Part shown: in pieces, positions 11,804-22,120 of the stretch
Layout of the letters: each line of letters begins with the position of its first letter
Numbering within the stretch: the stretch's first letter is position 1
NCBI GenBank assembly: GCA_947044365.1
Contig: OX345648.1
Location: 1,944,501 to 2,008,500 of the forward strand
DNA length: 64,000 bases
Reading direction: 5' to 3'
Origin: Petrosia ficiformis
Taxonomy: Eukaryota > Porifera > Demospongiae > Haplosclerida > Petrosiidae
The notes under the pieces: model-generated
Databases searched by the model: none
Seen by the model: the letters and a program-made list of their open reading frames with translations, nothing else
Told to the model about the DNA's origin: nothing
Program-made: the position numbers and the translations under genes

Positions 11804-11915
11804 ACAGAGGATTTCAGTTCCGTTGACACAATTATTCCGTTCTGTAACCATACCCTCCATATAATAGTACATAGTTTTATATGAAGGGTGTGTCAACGGA
11901 ACTGAAATCCTCTGT
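11804..11915. mobile_element. Foldback element inside the pogo element
   Basis: Perfect 26-bp inverted arms (acagaggatttcagttccgt and onward at 11804-11829; complement at 11890-11915) enclose a 60-bp AT-rich loop that is itself partly palindromic. This fits a very short MITE or foldback insertion. No target duplication was confirmed. Confidence 0.6.
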
Positions 11916-12299
11916 AACAGTTTAGTATAGTCAAGTCCAAACCCTAGTGCCTGGCAACAATGTATCCCCACCCGTAGACCGAATGGCTCAACTTTATGCT
12001 TTTATAGCCCCATTCTACATAAGGCCAATATTGGTACTGTAACCACACCATATCAGTTTATACTGGCCTGACTGAACATAGCAGCAATTTCTAAAAAGAC
12101 GTGATGGCATTAATCAACTCACCAATAATAGTTTCACATGAAACTATCACTCTGTTGCTTTACTCAGCTTAGGATAGTCACAACAATGTTCTGCTTTCAC
12201 TTTCAATTCGAGTCTTGAGTGACCCGTGCATGACCCTAGCCTAGAGGCTGGCTACATAGTTCGAGATGTCTTCGACTGTAGTAAGTGAAATATAGTGTC

Positions 12300-13208
12300 C
12301 TAGAATACATGGCAGCTGAACTTTACAATCTACTATTAGGTAGGTGTATATATATATATTACCAACAACTCCTCCTCAGTCCTCACCAGTCACCACGTGT
12401 TCTGCATTGACTCACGTGAGCCTGTCGCAGTGTGATTATTAATTCATTGTTTTATAATAATATTATATATATATATATATACTTTATCTACGTTTTAGTA
12501 ACTTAAATGTGACCGTCTACGCGAAAACCAGGCTATTGTGACAAAATTTCGAAATTGATTTTTTGTCTTGCCTGAATAGAGCATTAACTTAGCTCTAGAA
12601 TGATATATTATACATCCCAATCATGTAAAAGACAAAGCTACAGTGACCGAGTTAACCATGGTAGTCACAAATACTTTATTTGGAGAAAAACACAAAATTA
12701 ATTTTTTAACCATTAAAATTAGTGGTTAACAATTTATTTAGCAGTGGCTAGTGAAGCACAGAGAGGTCTCTAAGACTTGCTAAAGGTATCTGAAGACTGG
12801 TAAAACATTGGTGAAGCTTTTTATGTAATAATATAGTGATTGCCCAAATAATTCACAACTGTCTACTTTTGATCATATCTCCAAATTATATTTTGTCAGA
12901 AATGCCTGGTTTTCGCATAGACGGTCACAAATATGTCTTGCATAATATTCTTTTGAATACCTCTCAATGCTACCAATTTGAAGTCCATGTCTGTACGTCC
13001 GTAAGTTTGTCCGATCTTCAATGTTTTTGGACAGTGTCTATTTTGCCCTCGTGCAGAAACTCTACACAGCGTCAGACGGCAGGAAAGTAGCAAGGTATTA
13101 TACTATAGCAGTTGTATCCTAGCGTATGTGGTTTGAAAGCTCTTCGAATGTAGTAAGTAAAATATAGTGTCCGAATATACCTGGTGGCCGATTATTCAAT
13201 TATTACTC
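12300..13208 (-). repeat. Right terminal inverted repeat of the pogo element
   Basis: Its reverse complement matches 4112-4640 once the MITE at 12509-12928 is removed. The outer end carries cggccaccaggtatattcgg in inverted orientation. The inner part contains ccacgtgttctgcattgact, matching 4500-4517. A second, partial terminal-type motif (tagtaagtgaaatatagtgtc, 12276-12296) lies just inside, in direct orientation with 13151-13171. Confidence 0.7.
12509..12928. mobile_element. 420-bp MITE (family C) with AAAT target duplication
   Basis: The ends are GTGACCGTCTACGCGAAAAC and the matching inverted GTTTTCGCATAGACGGTCAC. Flanking AAAT at 12505-12508 and 12929-12932 is a 4-bp target duplication. 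The other terminal repeat of the pogo element (about 4390-4396) supplies the empty site, where AAAT occurs once. A second copy starts at 63733. There is no coding capacity. Confidence 0.85.
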
Positions 13209-13490
13209 TATAAATCATAAATAATTATTAGTACAACTTGTCCTGTGGAAATATATGAAATATTTATAGTACAATATATGATTTAGTCCTCAGAATTGGT
13301 ATGAAAGGAATGAGTGGACAACAGGACAAAAAAAGGGGTTGTTGAAGTAGGCGAACATAAGGTATGCAGTGTTTATTGCTGCTGAGAAAACAGTACTACG
13401 TACGTACGTGCACACCCTTTATCGAGGGTGTGACCACCGGACAGACTAACGTGGATTTACTCCATCGACTAATTATGTATATTAGTGTAC

Positions 13491-13544
13491 TAGTCTGGGC
13501 ACCCACCCCTTCGCTCCTCAAGCGAAAGTCAGGCACCCAGACTA
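13491..13544. repeat. GC-rich hairpin starting TAGTCTGGG
   Basis: An imperfect palindrome runs from tagtctgggcacc to ggcacccagacta, with inner arms ttcgct/agcgaa. It resembles the short GC-rich TAGTC...GACTA hairpins at 23879, 24080 and 54096. The rest of 13209-13645, between the pogo element and GST1, holds no gene. Confidence 0.5.
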
Positions 13545-13645
13545 TTGGTGTACAGTGATGTGGCGTTCACCTTCATTTTTTTATTATAAGTTTGCAATAA
13601 TTATACAAAATGTAAAGAGTTAAATCAACTATCACAATTAGATTT

Positions 13646-15324
13646 CACTTTCTGCTCCAAGGTGCAAATTCAATGTTAATAGGTGAAGACATAAATTCTG
13701 GGGACTCCATGTATGTCTTTATTGCAGGAAGTGCCTGAATAAATAACAATCAAGTGTTAGTTATATTATAGAGACACTTTTATAATTCTAACCTCAAATC
13801 GAGCAAAAAAAGCCTGCAAAAATAAAGGTATTTAAATATATTAAAAGACGTACTATGGGGATTAATATAACCTTGATATTGTTAAAGCCATCATATACTT
13901 GTGATTCAAAAACTCTTATTTGATCTAGATACTCATACAACAGAAAGTCAGCATATGTGATCTGTTATTAAAATTAATTAAGTGAATTGTCTAATCTTAT
14001 TTAGAGTACCTCATTTCCAATAAACCAAGGTTTATCTCCTAAGAAATCAGAGAAATTCTTGATCTTTGTTTTCACATTTTTGACATAATCTGCTCGAACT
14101 GACTCCTGCATGAGCTAGCAATTATACTAGATCGAAACATCATACAACTCACAAAATTTGGGTTAAAGCACAGTCTTTGAAATCCATTTCTTAAATCTGA
14201 ACCCTATAGATTGGTATTAGAACTTAAAATCTAATATATTCACTTTCATTTCTGACCAAGTTTGCAAGTGAAATTTTTCTGCAAATTTAGATAAAATGCT
14301 TACCAATAATTGCTATAATGCCATTTTGCATAGGAAGCCAACAACATTTGGTAGCTAAGACAACCATTGATAGCTGTCCTTCACCACAAATTTCTTTGAC
14401 TTCCTATAGAAACAACATAATAATTATTAAAAGATTCCAAATCATTTTGCAGGAAAAGTTCCCTTTTAGCAAATTCGGTCACATTTTATATACAGTTGAG
14501 GTATATACATAATAATAATCTAGTACATTGGTACTGGAAATAACGTAATTATTTCTGTTATTACCTCTTCTACTAGCATGTCGATCATTACTTTCTTTCT
14601 ATCAGTTTTCCCGCCTAATTAATTTTTAAAATGAACCAATATAATTATATATATACATACAGCAACTTACATAGTCCATTTTTGTTCCCAATGTAAGCCA
14701 AAATCTGCAAATAATAACAATGAACACCTAAACTGGACTACTACTATAGAGCAATTTGAAGTGACTACTTAACAAACATACAAATTATAAGTTTGTTATA
14801 GTCACTTCAAATTGTCCTGTCTGCTCTGTCAAATTGTAAAGTTAAATTTAATAATCGTGACTATAAATTATTTACAAAATAAACTCACAGCAATACTTTG
14901 AGTTAGCTTGATATCTCCATCAATCAAATATGGAAGCTGTTAGAAAATCATGATACTTTCAAATAATACATTATAGATAACAATTCTTTACATTTGGGAA
15001 ATCCAAACCAAGTGTGAACTTCACAGATGTCCATTCTTCTCTGGAGTAATCTGGAGCTAATTAAAATGAATAGATATCACAGCTACAAAGTTTTTAATGA
15101 TTGAAGCAGATCTATTGCATAAGTGATACTAAAACCAATAGATATGCACATAGAAGCCCTACCATTTCCAACTTTATACATCACATTTTCAAATTTTGTA
15201 TTAGTATACTTCAATATTAGTCTGATAAATTGAGCACGCTACAGTAAACAATACAATGAACAATACTTTGTTCTGTTAGATTACTTACCCCTCTGATATT
15301 CCAATATCCAAGAATTACAGACAT
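13646..15324 (-). CDS. Glutathione S-transferase, mu class (GST1)
   Basis: Eleven exons join in phase from the ATG at 15322-15324 to the TGA at 13646-13648, giving 218 residues, the usual mu-class length. The N-terminal thioredoxin-like domain begins MSVILGYWNIRG, with the Tyr that activates glutathione, then [15 protein letters not shown] and the glutathione-binding TQS. The all-helical domain follows, with [20 protein letters not shown] near residues 140-160. The enzyme would conjugate reduced glutathione to electrophiles in the cytosol. Several donors are weak (GTTAG after FARFE, GTTAT after NNIK), but the order and phases match GST2 exactly, so the model is solid. It is a tandem paralogue of the gene at 15902-21330. 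Confidence 0.88.
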
Positions 15325-15568
15325 CTTTTCCTGGTTTACATACCACACCTCCTTGACCTTTTGCAATTCAATTATGCACTAACTTCAATCAATTATGACT
15401 AGCAAAATAATAGCAGACTATATTAGACTGTAATAATGATTATTATAATTAATTATATTATATATGTCTGTATGTTACAACTCAGTACATTCAAGTCCTA
15501 CCAAGAATAGGTGATTCCTAGTATAAGTGCAGTGTTAAATAACATCACACATACGTAGACGCCCTTGC

Positions 15569-15644
15569 CATTTTCAACTTTATACATCGCATTTTCAAAA
15601 TTTGTTTCAGTATACATTAACAGTAATCTAGTAGGTTGAACATG
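15569..15644 (-). pseudogene. Orphan copy of GST exon 2
   Basis: A 76-nt block between the two GST genes matches exon 2 of GST1 in length, phase and sequence. It reads through TNFENAMYKVEN where GST1 has TKFENVMYKVGN. The acceptor (ctgtag) is kept but the donor is GC instead of GT. No flanking GST exons accompany it. It is best read as the remnant of a third tandem GST or a dead duplicate exon. Confidence 0.6.
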
Positions 15645-15901
15645 CTACAGTAGACGACAATACAGTGAACAACATGATTTCTTGCCTACTGTAATTAGAC
15701 ATGTTTTCTATACCACTCTTCCACATTATCAGGTGGGTAGTTTCACAGCATAATTGTTCTCAGGATAAAGTTGTATAAGTATTACACAATTTTTTTTTTC
15801 ACATTCTAAAATGTATTAAGGCTTTTTTAAACAGTTGAAATACTTCAATTCTTATTGTCGTATTATAATTGTACTAGTCATCATTTTTCATTATTGAATG
15901 A

Positions 15902-18900
15902 TCATCCTACCCAACTTGCAGTATTGTTGTTTACTGGATAACGCAAAAACTCTGGTGAAGCCATATAAGCTTTGATAGCTGGAAGGGCCTGTATAAAAGA
16001 ACATTTTACACCTCAAATCTAATCAGACAAAAGAATGATTTGTTCTTACTTCAAAACGATCTAAAAAGGCCTGTTGATAGGAATAACAGCAAAATGTTAA
16101 TGATTAGAATACTTACACAGACATTATTATGTACCTTGATGTTATCGAAACCATCTAGTAACTGAGGTTCAAACATCCTGTGTTGGTCAAAGAGCTCATA
16201 CAATGGAAAGTCAACATAAGTAATCTATTTTGGAAAGAATGATCATTAGAATTGGATCGTTAATCAATATTGGTTGTTATTGGTCGTTATTTTAAATATT
16301 GATATATGTTAGTTTTCATTCATGTAAGCCACTATGTAATGAATGTATTTAGTAATACTATTTCTTATAATGAGATTAAAAGCTTTTTGATACCCGTAAT
16401 TATTGAGAAAATGCTCATTTTAGAATTAGATGCACATTACTGATATATTATCAGATTAGTATCAGTATCTACAGTCAATATTAATTTATTCTAATCCCAT
16501 ATGATTGCATCACTTGTTAATTCACCTCTTTCCCTGCAAACCATGGTTTGTCTCCTAAGAACTTGGAGAAAGTTGTTATTTTAGTTTTGACATTTTTAAT
16601 ATAATCATCTCTCATTGACTCCTATCAGGAAATATCCCACGAAGAAGTATCATACCAATATTTACCATTTAACTTACCATATTTGGGTTATAAGCGACTC
16701 GAACAAACCCATTTCTAAAGTCCATAGTCTGTAAGAAAATTGTGTAAATTAAGTACTGCAGGATATCTAATTAATTATTCTACCTCTTGTGCTAACATAT
16801 CAACTAGCACTTTCTCTGACTCAGTCTTGCCACCTATGAGTAAAAGAAATCAGTATATTATTACTTATAATCATGTTGTAACTAACACATGTTATTCTTG
16901 CGACCAATATAGGCCAATATCTGAGAATTAATAAACGAAAATGTAATAATAAAGACAATTCATTAACTTACAGCATTACTTTGGGTAATTTTTAAATCCC
17001 CATCAATCAAATAGGGTAACTATATACAGACAAAAAAATATCACTTTTATCTTTTCAAATTCATTGCAATTTTGGTGTCCTTACATTGGGGAAATCCAAA
17101 CCTAATGTGAATTTAACAGATGTCCATTCTTCTCTTGAATAACCTGGAGCTAAGGTAAACAAATTAATATTATGCATGGCTTATGAAGGCAATGAAGTTA
17201 TGTTAAATTTTGTATAGTGCTTGCTTCAACATATAATCAAACACAATTGTGCATAATTCATGTTACCATCTCCTTGTGTATACATCACATTTTCAAATTC
17301 TGTATCAGTATATTTCAACAGTAAACGAATGGGCTGAGCAAGCTATAGAATAAAGATAGAAAAATATAGTAAGAACTTGGTATCATAATATATATTTCAC
17401 TTGAGTTAGAGGAAAGCCAGCATTATATTTATCACACTATGCTTGTCATCTAGTATTTTAATATGGAGGGTGATTAGTGCAAAAATTCGTTAGTTCATTT
17501 GAGTGATTAATTTTCCATTTGAATGATGACCATTTCATTTGAGTGATGATTATTTCATTTGTATGATTAATATTCCATTTGAGTGATGATTATTTCAGAA
17601 TTATATATATATTATAGTCCTCAATTCAGTTGATAATAAGTTGATAAACTGTTAGCAACAACCCAATATGACTATTGTTGCAATATACATAGTTTCAGAA
17701 TAATAAACAAGTTGATAATAAGTTGATAAGTTGTTAGCAACAACCCAATATGACTATCATCACAATAGTTCTCAGCATGAACTGTTAGCAAATTGAATTG
17801 GTTAAGTAATTGCTAGGGTTGACCAAAATATCCTTGTGAATTCAAAATGCAGTATCCCATTTTTGAGTTAAACTCTTCTTGTTCATTTGGAAAGTCAAGT
17901 GGAATCTTCAATGTCATTGCACATGTAGAAACACTTGGTAAACAACAGTCGTCAGAAAATATAATTTTAGGAACTATATCCTTAAATCCTAGTGGTGGAA
18001 TCACATCTGATCCTGTCAGAAAAACCAAGATATCAGTTAATGATGGCATCTCTGTAGTCCCACCAGTTTCTGTAGTATAATATATAATAACATTAAAAAT
18101 ATAAAATAGTAATTCAGAAAACAAATCTATTTTTTATAGTAATTAATACAATTACAGATGGATATGTATATAGTCATATGAGACATATGGCTATAGACTT
18201 AGTGTAACAGTCCATTCATACAATTAATCACCTTCACAGGAAATCAAAAAGTTTATCCAACACATGGTCAGTTGTTCTTCAATAATTCTTTTGTTGCTTC
18301 CAGGAGCAGAAAGTTCAGCATTCCACATATCTTGGAGAAATGAAGCAGAAATGCATTCGACTTTATGATTAATAATTTAACTTGACAACCAACCTTCAGA
18401 GTCTCCTCGGGTATATCACATTGCAATGGTCTTATGAATAATTTAGCTTGGCGTAAGATATCTTTCAAATATGGAACAGTCATTCCTGAATCAGGACTCT
18501 CAATTTCAATTAAATTAGTTTTGGAGTGGTCTGAAAGACGAAGAAGTGTGTACCCCCCACATTTCAAAAGACCAGGAAAGTGATCAATACAGACATCATG
18601 GATGTGCTGAGGACCCCCATCACTATCAAACACCAACTGTTTTAAGCCAAGGCCTAGTTTTGCCAAATGCATTTTTTCTTCAGTACTCGGATTCGTTTCT
18701 TGATCACACAGTCTCAAACACAGTACGTCCTTCTTCCAAGTTTGCTGTGTTTTCTTCTTTCTCTTTGTGTCTCCAACCACTGACTTTGACTGTTTTCGTT
18801 TTGCTCCAATTCTCTCCTTGGATTGAGATGCGTGACCAAAAAGTTTTCTATGTTCTTCATATGAAGTGAGTGCAATGGTAGATGGTTGCCTTGACGAAGA

Positions 18901-21330
18901 ACCAGCATTAAGCATACGCTCCGTATTTGTAGATGTCTGATGACTATTACCGCCTCTCGTGGCAGCTATTCGAAGAGCGGTTTCTACAGCACCCAACAGC
19001 AAGCTCTTGGCCCTATCTAGATCGTCAGCCATGCTGTTTATTTAATTAAAAATTAATAAGGTTAATTAATGTTAATTTACTCTATTCACCATGGAAGAGC
19101 AATTATCTCAATACATTGAATTAATGTCTGAATCTGTGAGAAGGGGTTTTGCCGATTATGAAAGGAATAGAGACCCTAAATGTCTTGACAGACTGATTTT
19201 CCATGTCTCGAGACTCTTACACTGCCTACTTATGATTCCCTCATATCCCTTGGACTCCCTTACATCACTGGCCCAAAGTTTGGCAATTCTAAATACCATA
19301 CAAGAAAGTTCACAAGGTACTGAAGTATTTACTCAAAGAATTGCAGTAAGTATTTCTGGAAGAAGAGGAAGGCCTTCATATGAAATAAGTGAAGAACAGC
19401 TGGAGCATTTACTACATATTGGATTTACATGTACAAAGATAGCACATCTTCTAGGTGTTAGCGTAAGAACCGTTCGATACAGAATGCATGAATTTGGATT
19501 GTCTGTAAGAGACCTTTATACATGTATTAATGATGCTGAATTGGATGGAATTGTAAGAGAAATCAAGCAAGAATATCCTTCATGTGGATATCGTATGATG
19601 TTGGGGTACTTAAAAGCTAGGGGAATTAGAGTGACTCAGTTGAGAGTCAAAGAATCACTTAATAGAGTTGACCCTGTTGGAGTTCTGTTGCGAAGGTCAC
19701 AAGCTGTTCAAAGGCGTACATACAATGTTTTGTCACCTCTGGCTCTTTGGCACATAGATGGGAATCACAAGCTCATCAGGTATTTCTATATATATTCACT
19801 TGTTTAAAGTAAAAATCATAATCTCCTGTTTGGTGTAGATGGAGACTTGTCATCCATGGTGGTATTGATGGATACTCCAGAATACCAGTTTATCTTCATT
19901 GTAGCAATAATAATTGTGCCAATACAGTGCTACAATTATTTCAAACTGCTGTTGAACACTATGGTCTGCCTTCTCGAGTTAGGAGTGACAAAGGTGGAGA
20001 AAATGTTGATGTTGCAATGTTTATGTTGGAGCATCCATTACGAGGTCCTGGGAGAGGTTCCATGATTGTTGGACGTAGTGTCCATAATCAAAGGATTGAA
20101 CGATTATGGAGAGATGTCTTTACTGGAGTTATAAAGTTTTATAAAGAGTTGTTTCTTCATTTGGAAGAGACAAGTTTATTAGATCCTGATGATGAGTTGT
20201 GTGTGTTTGCCCTTCATTATATCTATATCCCACGCATAAATCGCCTCCTAGAACAATGGAAAAATGCATGGATAAATCATCCTCTTAGTACCACTCATAA
20301 CACCACACCAAATCAACTTTGGACAGCAGGTCTTCAACAGTTGTGTCGTATAAACAGTCTGATATCAACAGAATTTTTTTCTGAGGTGATAATTAATACA
20401 ATGTACTGTGCAAAATTATTTATAATTATGACCTTGTTGACTCTATCCTCCTATTTACTCAGACTACTATAGAAGAGTATGGTATTGACTGGGAAGGTCC
20501 AGCACCTGCTGACATGGATGAATCATCTGTTATGGAAGTCCCAGTCACTGAATGTCCACTTTCAGCAGATGTCTTTCAAGTTATGCTTGACTCAATTGAC
20601 CCACTAGCTCACTCTAACCATAATGGCATCGATTATTATACTCAGTCATTGCAGTTTTTGAGACAATATGCACATCTTTGAAATAATTATAATAATTTTG
20701 TCAATACTTAAAAAATCATTGAGTATCTCAACAAATTCTTTCTAATATAAATAGCAAATTCTATTTGTATATGGGACATGATGAAAAGTAAGTGGAAGAT
20801 AAGATGTATCAGCTATATATACCACGTTGGCTATTTGTTTGAATAACTGACCTAATTACACTATCACTCAGATAAAATATTTTTAACTCATTTGAATTAA
20901 TCATTGAAATAGAATAATCATCACTCAAATGGAATATAAATCACACAAATGAAATAATCATCACTCAAATGGAATATTAATCACTCAAATGAAATAATTA
21001 TCACTCAAATGAAATAATTATCACTCAAATGAAATAATCATCACTCAAATGAACTAACGAATTTTTGCACTGATCACCCTCCATATTTTAAAACAGTACT
21101 GTTTTATATGTTTAATAATTCCTTGACTTAATTAACTGCTTTTATTATTCTTGATGTAATCAATAATATTGAACAAGCTTTCTTTGGCAAGAAAAATGTT
21201 TAGGCCTATCTCAGTTTGCCTTCGATATTTAAAACTCCAGACTAACTATACATAAAAAACTTACCCCTCTAATCTTCCAATATCCAAGTATTACAGGCAT
21301 TTTAGGTTTCTTTGCTGCAGGCTCAGACAT
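15902..21330 (-). CDS. Glutathione S-transferase, mu class (GST2)
   Basis: The first exon (21265-21330) encodes [20 protein letters not shown] and RG, with a ten-residue N-terminal extension before the usual start. The remaining exons lie at 15902-17345. The exons join in phase to give 227 residues with [40 protein letters not shown] and a terminal SWVG. Family knowledge predicts cytosolic glutathione conjugation. The first intron is almost 4 kb because the IS3-like transposon at 17462-21085 sits in it. A GTTAGT donor is used after the short [11 protein letters not shown] exon. Reading frame and splice sites outside the insertion look undamaged. Confidence 0.87.
17487..17600 (+). repeat. Left subterminal repeats of the IS3-like element
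   Basis: About five copies of a roughly 24-bp unit built on catttgagtgatgattattt lie directly inside the left inverted repeat. The mirrored set is at 20880-21050. Such arrays are typical transposase-binding sites. A separate tandem duplication of about 75 bp (ttgataataagttgataa...cccaatatgactat) follows at 17628-17770. Confidence 0.7.
17813..19032 (-). CDS. Transposon-borne protein with HECT-like C-terminal lobe
   Basis: The ATG is at 19030-19032, 58 bp from the divergent transposase start. The N-terminal part is Ser/Lys-rich, including the basic [17 protein letters not shown], likely nuclear. The last two exons (about 18231-18350 and 17813-18077) carry features of the HECT ubiquitin-ligase C-lobe: a W-N-L segment ahead of the exon border, [15 protein letters not shown], and [13 protein letters not shown] with the Cys in the position of the catalytic thioester residue. 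No N-lobe is visible. The junction near 18345-18380 needs either a 29-nt intron or a frameshift, so the gene may be slightly broken. Its role in transposition is unknown; ubiquitin transfer is only inferred from the fold signature. Confidence 0.55.
19091..20681 (+). CDS. IS3-like integrase-core (rve) transposase
   Basis: Three exons (19091-19779, 19839-20385, 20463-20681) join in phase. The N-terminus is helical and followed by [19 protein letters not shown], an HTH that includes [20 protein letters not shown], and an IS3 OrfB-like segment ([18 protein letters not shown]). The catalytic core shows [14 protein letters not shown] (first Asp), [11 protein letters not shown] (second Asp) and [12 protein letters not shown] (Glu), the DDE triad of rve integrases. 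An acidic tail ends in RQYAHL. Motifs and frame are intact. It would cut and join the ends at 17462 and 21085. It is oriented opposite to the host GST gene. Confidence 0.85.
20880..21050 (-). repeat. Right subterminal repeats of the IS3-like element
   Basis: Seven or so near-identical units of aatcatcactcaaatgaaat type occupy the right end, in inverted orientation to those at 17487-17600. Confidence 0.75.
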
Positions 21331-21394
21331 CTAAAGGTCAATGCAGGAAGGGAAGCCCCGGTAATTAACAATAATTGTTATTGATGGTGCACAG

Positions 21395-22120
21395 CCATGC
21401 CTTTATCATGTACTCATGTTGGTACTCTATACTCATATACTAAGCTCAAGTGACTAAATAAAGAGGTCGTATACACCTCTAGCTATATGCTAAATTAATC
21501 ATTCAGTCAACAATGTTATTTAATTAATTAAGTTTGCTTCTCAGAATACTTTCACTATACTGGTGCATCCTCTGCAATTCATTTTTCCAGTCTCTGTGTG
21601 TTGAATTAATGCATTTCAACAGTATAAGTGTTTGCTTAGAGTTTGATTCTGATTATAATATCATGCAGTACAGCGACTCTATGCATGGCTCCATAACTAG
21701 AGGTCATGCATTAGTGAGTTCACAGATTTCACACCTTAAAAGAGAACTGATAACAATTTCGTCATTCAATAGAAGGTGAAGAAACAGCACTATATACACT
21801 AGTAGTGCACAGCAAGTGAAATTAACTGATAATAATTCATCAGTTTACATGGTATTTTTAACAGAGAAAGCACAATATTTATGTAAGTAGCTTGCACTAC
21901 TTAATTAATTTACACAATTTTCTGACAGCATATAGACTTCAGAAATGGGATTGTTTGAGTCTCAGTAAATCACATAGCAACCTTACCTCACAGAGCATAC
22001 TTTTAATCCAGTGAATTACTGTACTTTGATGCAACTCATAATCAGTACTAGTTTTACTGATTTATGTTTGATCATCAAATAAATAACTATACACTGATCA
22101 ATAACAACATTACTATTTGG
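21395..22120. repeat. Segment duplicated at 48195-48870
   Basis: Direct-orientation similarity over roughly 700 bp. Shared landmarks are tgttggtactctatactcat, tttttccagtctctgtgtgt, the block actatatacactagtagtgc, and gtaaatcacatagcaacctt. Neither copy has a convincing gene. The unit may be a dispersed non-autonomous element or a segmental duplication. Confidence 0.7.

Larger units (their letters stand above)
4112..13208 (+). mobile_element. Pogo-type DNA transposon, 9.1 kb, with transposase, AT-hook repeats, Ulp1 and PHD
   Basis: The ends are inverted repeats starting GAGTAATAATTGAATAATCG at 4112, with the complement ending at 13208. Both are flanked by TA (4110-4111 and 13209-13210), the target duplication expected of Tc1/mariner-pogo elements. 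The inverted repeat is several hundred bp long. The left copy spans about 4112-4640. The right copy spans about 12300-13208 and is split by a 420-bp MITE at 12509-12928. The cargo on the plus strand is a pogo/CENP-B-like transposase, twelve amplified AT-hook exons, a C48 (Ulp1) protease and a PHD finger. A partial extra copy of the terminal motif lies at 12255-12302. The large size and fused cargo are unlike the compact classical pogo element. Confidence 0.8.
17462..21085 (+). mobile_element. IS3-like eukaryotic DNA transposon (3,624 bp) in a GST intron
   Basis: The inverted ends are TATGGAGGGTGATTAGTGCA at 17462 and its imperfect complement ending TCACCCTCCATA at 21085. TTTTAA is duplicated at 17456-17461 and 21086-21091, a 6-bp target duplication. 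Inside are two divergent genes 58 bp apart: an integrase-core transposase (19091-20681, plus) and a protein with a HECT-like C-terminus (17813-19032, minus). The IS3-like HTH plus rve core and the 6-bp duplication suit the IS3EU type as I recall it. The family assignment is from memory; the boundaries are read directly. Confidence 0.85.

Noticed and set aside
11789..11971. 60-codon minus-strand frame
   Set aside because: It is mostly the hairpin arms of the foldback element.
17847..18080. Plus-strand 77-codon frame
   Set aside because: Shadow of the HECT-like minus-strand exon, which has the recognisable motifs.
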